From: Flavobacteriaceae bacterium
GTDB taxonomy: Bacteria; Bacteroidota; Bacteroidia; Flavobacteriales; Flavobacteriaceae
Length of the DNA: 32,631 nt
Assembly (NCBI GenBank): GCA_002862715.1
Contig: PKDV01000101.1
Coordinates: 1 to 32,631, forward strand
Direction of reading: 5' to 3'
Below are positions 9,144 through 18,953 of this stretch, piece after piece (position 1 is the first letter of the stretch; every line of letters starts with the position of its first letter). Made by a program: the position numbers and the translations under genes. The notes beneath the pieces were generated by a model. That model searched no databases. It saw nothing but the letters and a program-made list of their open reading frames with translations, and was not told the origin of the DNA.

Positions 9144-10137
9144 ATAATTTATTCCAATTTTTTCCAGTTACAAAAAAAGTTTTTCTACTAGGATGGAATG
9201 CAATTCCATTAAAAACATCAATATTTTTATGATTCTTAACCTTTTCTTTCAAACCTGAAAAATCTATAACCCCAACTACAATTCCAGTTTTGGGGTCTAT
9301 TATTATAACGACATCTTTGCTGAACTGGTATGTATTAGCATAAATTAATCCATTAGCATACTCTAACTCATTAACTTTTGAAATAAAGTTATTATGAGTT
9401 ACAATATCCTTACTTTCAAGTTCTTCAAATGTCTGTGGATCAATTTTCCAGAGTTTGTAACTACCATCGGTCTTATACAAAAAATTGCCATCACTGCATA
9501 ATCCCCATCCCTCTGGACTTTTGCTGTATTCAAAAGTATCCAATAATTTAAAGGTTTTTCTATTGTAAACAAATCCAATATTTTCTTTCCATGTTAATTG
9601 AATAATTTTGTCTTTATAATGAGTTATTCCTTCAGTAAAATAGCTTTTATTAATAGGTAGTTTTTTTAAAACTTTTCCAGTTTTATAGTCTACTTTTCTC
9701 AATGATGAAGTGCCATACTGTCCAGTACTCTCATATAGAGTATCATTGATAAACTCCAGCCCTTGAGTGTAAGCTTCTATGTCATGGGGATATGTTTTTA
9801 TTAATTTGTATTCATAAATTGAGGGTTTGTTTTTTGCGTATACTCTAAATTTTTTTGAAATTTCATAGATTTCATTTCCGGAAAATAATTTTGATTTCAC
9901 ATTAAATTCACCAGTACTTTTAGCTATGAAATAATTTTTTCTTATCTGTTTTTTGTCAATAAAAAAAATGGCAGAATCAATATCCTTTTTTGTATTTAAA
10001 GAAATATTTATCGTGTCATATGGGGTTAATTTCTTATTTGAATTCGATAAACTAATTTCATAGTTTATATTTTGTTTTGTTGAACATGAAAAAATAACAA
10101 GTAAGACTGCAGGGACATTAAAAAATATATTTTTCAT
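9115..10137 (-). CDS. Glutaminyl-peptide cyclotransferase (plant/bacterial five-blade propeller type), lipoprotein
   Basis: Converts N-terminal Gln of exported proteins to pyroglutamate. The 340-aa sequence begins with a short hydrophobic segment ending in lipobox VIFSC (C18). A linker or Ig-like part to about residue 105 is followed by the PF05096-type propeller: HDIEAYTQGLEF, ESTGQYGTSSLRKVD, FTEGITHYKDKIIQLTWKE, SPEGWGLCSDG, ELEYANGLIYANTYQ, and FNGIAFHPSRKTFFVTGKNW. These repeats are diagnostic for the papaya/Xanthomonas-type QC. There are no acidic residues directly after the lipid cysteine, so it is probably held in the periplasm rather than exported to the cell surface. It is the upstream gene of a two-gene unit with the beta-helix protein and diverges from the SRP RNA. 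Confidence 0.94.
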   Translation of the reverse strand: MKNIFFNVPAVLLVIFSCSTKQNINYEISLSNSNKKLTPYDTINISLNTKKDIDSAIFFIDKKQIRKNYFIAKSTGEFNVKSKLFSGNEIYEISKKFRVYAKNKPSIYEYKLIKTYPHDIEAYTQGLEFINDTLYESTGQYGTSSLRKVDYKTGKVLKKLPINKSYFTEGITHYKDKIIQLTWKENIGFVYNRKTFKLLDTFEYSKSPEGWGLCSDGNFLYKTDGSYKLWKIDPQTFEELESKDIVTHNNFISKVNELEYANGLIYANTYQFSKDVVIIIDPKTGIVVGVIDFSGLKEKVKNHKNIDVFNGIAFHPSRKTFFVTGKNWNKLFEVEIFKKN

Positions 10138-10192
10138 ATCAAAAATTAATTAAAAATATTAATAATGTTAAAATTAAAACTTATAAACCACA

Positions 10193-10200
10193 TATATTTG
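10193..10200 (+). promoter_or_regulatory. Candidate -7 box of the SRP RNA promoter
   Basis: TATATTTG matches TAnnTTTG exactly and ends 4 nt before the first paired base of the SRP RNA stem (10205). A clear -33 TTG at the standard distance is not evident; TGTTA at 10165-10169 is slightly too far upstream. It would also have to drive the three downstream protein genes, because no other promoter-like box lies before the SDR. Confidence 0.6.
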
Positions 10201-10203
10201 CCG

Positions 10204-10303
10204 TGGCAGGTTCTACACAACCAGCTCCTACCGAACTCCCCCAGGACGGAAACGTAGCAAGGGTAGGTGGTTGTAGCGGTGTGATGTAGGTCGCCTGCCT
10301 TTT
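10204..10303 (+). ncRNA. ffs: Signal recognition particle RNA (4.5S-type, small bacterial)
   Basis: The RNA part of SRP, which with Ffh targets inner-membrane proteins to the translocon. The apical-domain core CCAGGACGGAAACGTAGCAA at 10241-10260 contains the Ffh-binding internal loops and a GGAA-type tetraloop, in the form used by Bacteroidota. Ends pair: GGCAGG (10205-10210) with CCTGCC (10294-10299); further in, CTACA pairs with TGTAG, ACAACCA with TGGTTGT, and CTACC with GGTAG, making one long hairpin of about 100 nt. The 5' end is placed from the -7 box. Seven Ts follow the stem. The 3' end lies only about 6 nt from the ATG of the SDR gene. Confidence 0.95.
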
Positions 10304-10306
10304 TTT
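10294..10306 (+). terminator. Probable (leaky) intrinsic terminator at the SRP RNA 3' end
   Basis: The closing arm CCTGCC of the SRP hairpin is followed directly by seven Ts (10300-10306). This has the form of an intrinsic terminator. Because the next gene begins at 10312 with no promoter of its own in sight, termination here is likely partial. Confidence 0.5.
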
Positions 10307-10311
10307 ATAAA

Positions 10312-11121
10312 ATGAAAAATTTAATAGTATTTATTACAGGCGCTTCATCAGGAATTGGTTTTTCTACAGCTGAATTTCTTGTTGAAAATGGATATACAGT
10401 AATTGGCACGTCTAGAAATCCTAATAAGTATTCAAATTTTAAGTTCCCATTAATTTATATGGACTTAACAAACGAGAATTCAATAAGCAAGGCTGTAAAG
10501 CTTGTATATGATAAATACAAATCTATTGATGTATTGATTAACAATGCAGGTGTAAGCATGGCCGCGCCTGCTGAAGAGACTGATTTAGATATGCTAAATG
10601 AATTGATGAAAACAAATTTTTATGGGCCAATTAATGTTATTAAACATGTTTTAAAAATAATGAGATTAAAAAACTCTGGAAAAATAATTAATATATCATC
10701 CATCGCTGGTGATAATGGCCTTCCTTTTAGGTCAATTTATTCTGCATCTAAAGCAGCAATTAATAGATTTAGCGAAAGTTTAAGGTTAGAGCTTATAAAT
10801 ACTAACATTCATTGTACAGTTTTATCTCCGGGATCAATTAAAACATCAATTGCATCAAACAGATTATATGCCAAAGTTTCTAAAAATTCAGCTTATTTTT
10901 CTTCATATTCAAATGCAGTCAGTGACATGAATAACCATATTTTAAAAGGGGTTGAGCCAGAAAAAGTTTCAATAAAAATTGAAAAACTAATTTTGGAAAA
11001 AAAACCTAAGCCACATTACAAGGTTGGTCCAATGTTAGAAAAAATGTCATCATTCATAAAATTTTTATTACCACAAAAATTGTACGAAAAACTTCTAGCA
11101 AATCATTATAATTTAAAATAA
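10312..11121 (+). CDS. Short-chain dehydrogenase/reductase (classical SDR)
   Basis: A 269-aa NAD(P)-dependent oxidoreductase of unknown substrate. The cofactor motif GASSGIG is at residues 10-16, NNAG at 77-80, the catalytic serine at S130 (INISSIAG), and the YxxxK pair at Y143/K147. The PGSIKT motif follows the active site as usual. The start is fixed by the N-terminal beta strand immediately after the ATG. The ATG stands 5 nt after the T-run of the SRP RNA with no ribosome-binding site or separate promoter seen, so expression probably depends on read-through from ffs. It is the first of three closely spaced genes (6 nt, then 2 nt gaps). Confidence 0.93.
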   Translation: MKNLIVFITGASSGIGFSTAEFLVENGYTVIGTSRNPNKYSNFKFPLIYMDLTNENSISKAVKLVYDKYKSIDVLINNAGVSMAAPAEETDLDMLNELMKTNFYGPINVIKHVLKIMRLKNSGKIINISSIAGDNGLPFRSIYSASKAAINRFSESLRLELINTNIHCTVLSPGSIKTSIASNRLYAKVSKNSAYFSSYSNAVSDMNNHILKGVEPEKVSIKIEKLILEKKPKPHYKVGPMLEKMSSFIKFLLPQKLYEKLLANHYNLK

Positions 11122-11127
11122 ATAAAC

Positions 11128-13617
<2,490 letters not shown>

Positions 13618-13618
<1 letters not shown>

Positions 13619-14253
13619 TAACGATTGAAATATTTACTTCTCCATATGGCTTCATTAAAATTTTTACCACTGGCAAAACCATAGTAAATGACAATAGCAC
13701 CAATTGATTTGAATACAAATAAATGAACCAATATTGAATCACTGATTGATGGATTTGGGGTGAAAAGAGAAATTGGAATTAATGAAGATACAATTATACT
13801 TAATGCAATCGTCGCGATGCAAATATTAATCAAGTTCTTGTAAGGCCAAACCAGAAACTTTCTGAGCGGATGGAGATCATTTCCCCATTTATGTATGAAA
13901 TAGTAATAACCATTTCCTAAATCAGCAAATAGTAGGGGATCATCATAGTTTTCTAATTTAAACATTTTTGAAGGAGCCATAATTTTCAAGTTTTCATATG
14001 AAACCCCGTGTTTTTTTTCAATTTGTTGTAATTTAATTGATGCTTCTGTAGGAAAAACTCCTTTAAATAACTTTGCATCCAGAAATCTAAGTCTAAAATC
14101 AATGCAAGTTTTTTTTATATCATTGATGTGATAAATATTTTTAGGATCTAATTTTTTTAGCTGATTTGTATTGAACTCAACAGTGTTGTTTTGATTTATT
14201 GTTATTTCTTTTACTTTATTGAGTTCATTATACAAGTTGGTAGGTGTAAACAT
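13618..14253 (-). CDS. Unrecognised protein with two C-terminal membrane helices
   Basis: I do not recognise the family. From the preferred start (Met at 14253) it has 211 residues: a soluble, charged N-terminal part of about 135 residues with a cluster FADLGNGYYYFIHKWGNDL, then two hydrophobic helices (LINICIATIALSIIVSSLIP and ILVHLFVFKSIGAIVIYYGF) and a short basic tail. Starts at 14286 and 14271 are also in frame, but the sequence just after 14286 is itself a TATATTTG -7 box (14281-14274), so a transcript from it could not include that start and barely the second. The A-rich run before 14253 looks like a Bacteroidota leader. It is 1 nt overlapped with DUF2007, downstream of pheT. Confidence 0.7.
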
Positions 14254-14273
14254 TTTCTTTTTTTTTAGCATTA

Positions 14274-14281
14274 CAAATATA
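14274..14281 (-). promoter_or_regulatory. Candidate -7 box upstream of the two-helix membrane protein
   Basis: TATATTTG on the minus strand matches TAnnTTTG. A TTG (minus strand, 14303-14301) lies exactly 19 nt upstream, the normal -33 spacing. The box falls between the annotatable ATGs at 14286 and 14271 and so argues for a downstream start at 14253. An inverted repeat at 14294-14309 covers the -33 position. Confidence 0.5.
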
Positions 14282-14293
14282 TACATAACTTAC

Positions 14294-14323
14294 AAACAAT
14301 CAATTGTTTAACGTTTGTCAAAC
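14294..14323. repeat. Two adjacent dyads in the pheT-membrane protein gap
   Basis: AAACAAT-CA-ATTGTTT at 14294-14309 is a 7-bp inverted repeat with a 2-base centre, and GTTTG-T-CAAAC at 14313-14323 is a 5-bp inverted repeat with a 1-base centre. On the minus strand no T-run follows, so this does not look like an intrinsic terminator for pheT. The position over the probable -33 region fits an operator. Confidence 0.4.
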
Positions 14324-14328
14324 AAATA

Positions 14329-16731
14329 TTATTCACGAAGTGTTGCACCAAGTTTTTCGATTAGTTTCTTAATGATTTTTGAAATAGTTTTCTCAATAAT
14401 TTTTTCAGTTAAAGTTTTTGATTTGTCTATTAAACTTATCGCGAGTGCATATGATTTTTTACCACTAGGTATTCCTTTTCCTTTGTATTCATCAAATAAT
14501 TCAATCGAGCTAATTAAAATTGGAGCACATTGTTTTGTTACATTTTTTATTTGTTCAAAGTTAATTTCGTCATCAATAATTATTGAAATATCTCTTTGAA
14601 CTCTTGGATATTTTGATAAGCTTTCAACCTTCAATTTATTTTTTAAAATCTTTTGAACTTTATCAAGTTTTATTGAAGCAATAAATACATCCTGTTCAAT
14701 ATTTATACCTTCATAAATATTAGATTTGATTTTTCCAATTTCCCCAATAATAATTTCTTTGCTTAAAATTTCAATAAACTCATAATAAAAAGGATTTTTA
14801 GAAATTTTGAATTGAATTTTTAATCCCATTCTTTCAAAAATTGAACCTACAATTCCTTTAACAAAGAAGAAATCAGATCTCAGTGGTTCTGATATCCAAT
14901 TTGGAATATGTTGGAATCCTGTAGTTGCTATAGTCAGGTACTCTATTTGGTTGTAATTATTTTTAGACTTTTTATATCCACTTCCAAATTCAAATAACTT
15001 GAGATTGGTTTCTTGTCTGTTAATATTAAACTCAATACTTTTTAGTAAACCAAAGATTAGGTTATTTCTCATTTCAGAAGTCTCTGTACTTAAAGGGTTA
15101 ATAATTTTTATAGAATTTTTATTGTTTTGTAATTCTGATGTAATTGAGTTGTTGTACACCTCATAAAACCCTTTAGAAACTAAATGATTTGCAATTTTCT
15201 TTTTCGTATGAAATTTTGAATTTTCTTCAAAATTAGGTATTGAAATTTTTATTTTATTTTCAACTGGAACACTGTTGTATCCGTAAATTCTAAGTATTTC
15301 TTCAACTATATCGGCTGGTCTTCTAACGTCATATCTATATGACGGAACTTCAAGTCCAAAAGATAATTCACTTGCATGATAAATTTTTATATCTAATCCG
15401 TGCAATATTTTTTTTACATCTTCATTTGGAATCTTGAATCCAATTAGTTTTTCCATGTACTCAAATTTTAACACAACTTGAGTTGGTTTTATTTTGTTTG
15501 GATAATTATCGAAAATATCAGATGATATAAAACCTCCTGCAATTTCTTGAATTAAAATTGCAGCTCTTTTTAATGCATATTTCACCAATTCAATGTCAAT
15601 GCTTCGTTCATATCTAAATGATGCATCTGTATTAAGTCCATGTCTCTTTGCTGTTTTTCTAATAGTTTTTGGTTCAAAATATGCACTTTCAATAAATACT
15701 TCCTTAGTATATTCATTAACTCCAGTACTTAATCCTCCAAAGACACCTGCTAAACATATTGGTTTATTCCCATCGCAGATTACTAAATCTTCTATATCTA
15801 ATTCTCTTTCAATACCATCAAGTGTAATCAATTTGGTTTTTGATTTTAATTTTTGAACTCTAATAATCTTAGATTTAATTTTATCAACATCAAAGGCATG
15901 TAATGGTTGGCCTAGTTCATGTAAAACGTAATTTGTGATATCAACAATGTTATTGATTGGTTTTACTCCAATAGCTTTCAATTTATCTTTGATTTTTTTT
16001 GGAGACTCCTTTACCTTTACTCCACTAATTCTTACTCCACAATATCTTGGCGCTGAATTTGAGTCAACAACCTCAACTTGAATATTTCCTTTGTTATTTT
16101 CAACGTGAAATGAACTCACAGGTGGAGTTATCAAAGTCGGCATGTCGCTGGTTTTAAGTAAGAATGCTCTTAAATCACGTGCAACTCCTAGGTGACTCAT
16201 AGCGTCAGAACGATTTGGAGTTAAACCTATATTAAAAATCTTGTCTTTATAAATTGAAAAAACTTTATTTAGTTGTGTTCCAGCTTTGTGCTTTGAATCA
16301 ATCAACATAATACCATCTGTTTTTTCACCCATTCCAATTTCATCAGCACCACAAATCATACCTTCGCTTAATTCCCCTCTAAACTTACTTTTTTTAATTT
16401 TTATAGGTTCTCCGTAATTGTTAAACAACGTAGTTCCAACAGTTGCTACTACCACGGTTTGATTTTTATCAACATTTGGAGCTCCACAAACAATTTGAAT
16501 TGGTGAATTATCTCCAATGTCAACTTTTGTAATTTTTAATTTTTCTGATTTGGGGTGTTTAAAGCAATCAAGAACTTTTCCTACACTTAAGCCATTTAAA
16601 GAACCTTTAACTGATTCAAATGAGTCTATCCCTTCAACTTCCAAGCCAATACTTGTTAGAGCCTCACCGATTTCTTTTGGACTAAGTTTGGTGTTAATAA
16701 ACTCTTTAAGCCAGTTATATGAGATTAGCAT
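14329..16731 (-). CDS. pheT: Phenylalanine-tRNA ligase beta subunit
   Basis: Large subunit of the alpha2beta2 phenylalanyl-tRNA synthetase; 800 aa, normal length. Domain order is complete: an EMAP/OB tRNA-binding domain at about 40-155 (LSVGKVLDCFKHPKSEKLKI, IVCGAPNVD), the B3/B4 editing region at about 215-400 (NIVDITNYVLHELGQPLHAFD, FIESAYFEPKTIRKTA, TDASFRYERSID), B5 at about 410-480 (YRYDVRRPADIVEEILRIYGY), the pseudo-catalytic core, and the ferredoxin-like anticodon-binding domain from about 705 (SKYPRVQRDISIII). The alpha subunit gene is not adjacent in this window, which is common in Bacteroidota. It lies 42 nt downstream of recG with a near -7 box TATATTTA about 14 nt before the ATG, so it may have its own promoter. 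Confidence 0.98.
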   Translation of the reverse strand: MLISYNWLKEFINTKLSPKEIGEALTSIGLEVEGIDSFESVKGSLNGLSVGKVLDCFKHPKSEKLKITKVDIGDNSPIQIVCGAPNVDKNQTVVVATVGTTLFNNYGEPIKIKKSKFRGELSEGMICGADEIGMGEKTDGIMLIDSKHKAGTQLNKVFSIYKDKIFNIGLTPNRSDAMSHLGVARDLRAFLLKTSDMPTLITPPVSSFHVENNKGNIQVEVVDSNSAPRYCGVRISGVKVKESPKKIKDKLKAIGVKPINNIVDITNYVLHELGQPLHAFDVDKIKSKIIRVQKLKSKTKLITLDGIERELDIEDLVICDGNKPICLAGVFGGLSTGVNEYTKEVFIESAYFEPKTIRKTAKRHGLNTDASFRYERSIDIELVKYALKRAAILIQEIAGGFISSDIFDNYPNKIKPTQVVLKFEYMEKLIGFKIPNEDVKKILHGLDIKIYHASELSFGLEVPSYRYDVRRPADIVEEILRIYGYNSVPVENKIKISIPNFEENSKFHTKKKIANHLVSKGFYEVYNNSITSELQNNKNSIKIINPLSTETSEMRNNLIFGLLKSIEFNINRQETNLKLFEFGSGYKKSKNNYNQIEYLTIATTGFQHIPNWISEPLRSDFFFVKGIVGSIFERMGLKIQFKISKNPFYYEFIEILSKEIIIGEIGKIKSNIYEGINIEQDVFIASIKLDKVQKILKNKLKVESLSKYPRVQRDISIIIDDEINFEQIKNVTKQCAPILISSIELFDEYKGKGIPSGKKSYALAISLIDKSKTLTEKIIEKTISKIIKKLIEKLGATLRE

Positions 16732-16773
16732 TTTTAATTTTAATATAAATATACGACTATGAATTTTTAATAA

Positions 16774-18873
16774 CTATCCGATGTATTTCCAAATATTATT
16801 TCCTTTCTCAATTTTTTTTAAAGCATTGGAAATGTTAATATTCGCTTTGTTTTCAATCTTTTTATCATATTTAATTAACTCATTTACTGCATGTCTAGAG
16901 ATTTTAAATATTTCATTATCATTTTTTATATCTGCAATTAAAAATGTAGACAATCCACTTTGTTGTGTACCCATAATATCCCCAGGACCTCTCATATGCA
17001 AATCAATTTCTGCAAGTTCAAAACCGTCCTGAGTTCTAACCATAGAAGTTATTCTAGTTTTTGCTTCTTCACTCAATTTTAAATTTGTCATAAGAATACA
17101 ATAGCTTTTATATGTTCCTCTTCCAACTCTACCTCTTAATTGGTGTAACTGTGATAGACCAAAACGTTCGGCACTTTCAATAACCATAACGCTTGCATTT
17201 GGAATATTGACTCCCACTTCAATTACAGTTGTAGATACCATTATTTGTGTTATTCCATTTTTAAATCTTTCCATTTCCAAAGCTTTATTTTCCGAATTCA
17301 TTCTACCATGCATAATGCTGATTTGATATTTTTCGTTGGGAAATTCTCTACATATACTTTCATATCCATCCATTAAATCCTTATAATCCAATTTTTTTGA
17401 TTCTGAAATAAGAGGATAAACAATGTAGATTTGTCTTCCTTTCGATATTTCTTCTTTTAGAAATTTAAAAACTGATAGTCTTTTTGATTCATATCTGTGA
17501 ACTGTATTAATCGGCTTTCTTCCTGGTGGTAATTCGTCAATTACCGAAATATCTAAATCACCATAAACTGTCATTGCCAATGTTCTTGGTATTGGAGTAG
17601 CTGTCATGACTAATACGTTTGGCGGAACTGTATTTTTTAACCACAATTTTGATCTTTGAGCTACACCAAATCTATGTTGCTCGTCAATTATAGCTAGACC
17701 AAGATTTTTAAATTTTACTTTTTCCTCAAAAAGTGCATGTGTTCCGATTAATATCTTCATGCTGCCATTATCAATTTTATTTAAAATATTTGTTCGCTCT
17801 GATTTTTTTGTTGATCCTGTTAAAATTCCAATTTCAATTTTCAGTGGGTCACACATGGATTTAATTTTATTATAATGTTGTTGAGCAAGAATCTCTGTTG
17901 GTGCAACCATCGCAGATTGCATGTCATTATCTATACAAATAAGTATTGTTAAAAAAGCAACAATTGTTTTGCCTGAACCTACATCTCCTTGTAATAACCG
18001 GTTCATTTGGGCATTACTTTTCAAGTCTTTTCTAATTTCTCTAACTACTTTCTTTTGTGCATTTGTTAAATTAAAAGGCAAGTATTTTTCATAAAACTCA
18101 TTAAAATATTTACCAACATTTGGAAATGAAAAACTTTTTAAATCTATTTTTCTTTTATTTTTTTTTAAAGCCAATTGTAATTGTAAAAAAAACAATTCTT
18201 CGAATTTTAATCGATACTCTGCATTATTTAAATCTTTTTGATTTTTTGGAAAATGAATATCAAATAGTGCCTTTTTTTTATCAACTAGTTTATATTTTTT
18301 TAAAATATCATTAGAAAAAACTTCATTGATTTCCTTTTTATAATCTTTTAATAAATTATAAACTGATTCTCGTATTTTTTTTTGTGTCAGTCCAGCTTTT
18401 ATTACTTTTTCTGTGGAGGGATATATTGGTTGAAAACTACCTTTTTTATGTTTTAATTTTTCATAATTATAAATTTCAATTTCAGGATGTGGTATAGATA
18501 GATTATTTCCGAACTTATTAACCCTCCCAAACGCTAGATATTTTTGGTTGATATTTATTTTAGATTCAACCCATTTAATTCCTTTGAACCATACAAGTTC
18601 AACGCAACTTTTTTCGTCACACAATTTTGCAATCAGCCTGTTTCCTTTATTACCAGAAATAATTTTTAAATCTTTAATAATTCCAATAATTTGTATTTCA
18701 GCGGAAGTTGAGTCAATTTCACTTGGAGTATAAAATTTACTTCTATCAACATATCTTCTTGGGAAAAAATACAGCAAATCATTAAGTGTGTAAATTTTTA
18801 GTTCTTTTTCTAAAACTTTTGTTCTGTTCAAACCAAACCCGTTAATGTAGCTTATTGATTTATTTAAGGACAT
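16774..18873 (-). CDS. recG: ATP-dependent DNA helicase RecG
   Basis: Remodels stalled replication forks and Holliday junctions. Residues 1-150 hold the N-terminal helical part and the OB-fold wedge that grips the fork (ending near YLAFGRVNKFGNNLSIPHPE). The helicase core starts with LTNAQKKVVREI at 269, Walker A GDVGSGKT at 296-303, the DEQH box at 395-398 (IIDEQHRFGVAQRS), TATPIPRTLAMTVYGDLD, then HGRMNSENKALEMERFKNG, VSTTVIEVGVNIPNASVMV and QLRGRVGRG. The length of 699 aa is normal. It is the first gene leftwards from an 80-nt divergent gap shared with pcrA; TATATTAG ends 5 nt before the ATG and is one base from the -7 consensus. Confidence 0.98.
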   Translation of the reverse strand: MSLNKSISYINGFGLNRTKVLEKELKIYTLNDLLYFFPRRYVDRSKFYTPSEIDSTSAEIQIIGIIKDLKIISGNKGNRLIAKLCDEKSCVELVWFKGIKWVESKININQKYLAFGRVNKFGNNLSIPHPEIEIYNYEKLKHKKGSFQPIYPSTEKVIKAGLTQKKIRESVYNLLKDYKKEINEVFSNDILKKYKLVDKKKALFDIHFPKNQKDLNNAEYRLKFEELFFLQLQLALKKNKRKIDLKSFSFPNVGKYFNEFYEKYLPFNLTNAQKKVVREIRKDLKSNAQMNRLLQGDVGSGKTIVAFLTILICIDNDMQSAMVAPTEILAQQHYNKIKSMCDPLKIEIGILTGSTKKSERTNILNKIDNGSMKILIGTHALFEEKVKFKNLGLAIIDEQHRFGVAQRSKLWLKNTVPPNVLVMTATPIPRTLAMTVYGDLDISVIDELPPGRKPINTVHRYESKRLSVFKFLKEEISKGRQIYIVYPLISESKKLDYKDLMDGYESICREFPNEKYQISIMHGRMNSENKALEMERFKNGITQIMVSTTVIEVGVNIPNASVMVIESAERFGLSQLHQLRGRVGRGTYKSYCILMTNLKLSEEAKTRITSMVRTQDGFELAEIDLHMRGPGDIMGTQQSGLSTFLIADIKNDNEIFKISRHAVNELIKYDKKIENKANINISNALKKIEKGNNIWKYIG

Positions 18874-18953
18874 AAATACTAATATAAAATTTTCTGTTAA
18901 TAACTATTTGTATTTAAACTTCAAAAAACATCAAGGTTTTCTATTTTAATGCT

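Noticed and set aside
14294-14323. Intrinsic terminator after pheT
   Set aside because: The inverted repeats are AT-rich, short and not followed by a T-run on the minus strand, so an operator is a better reading.
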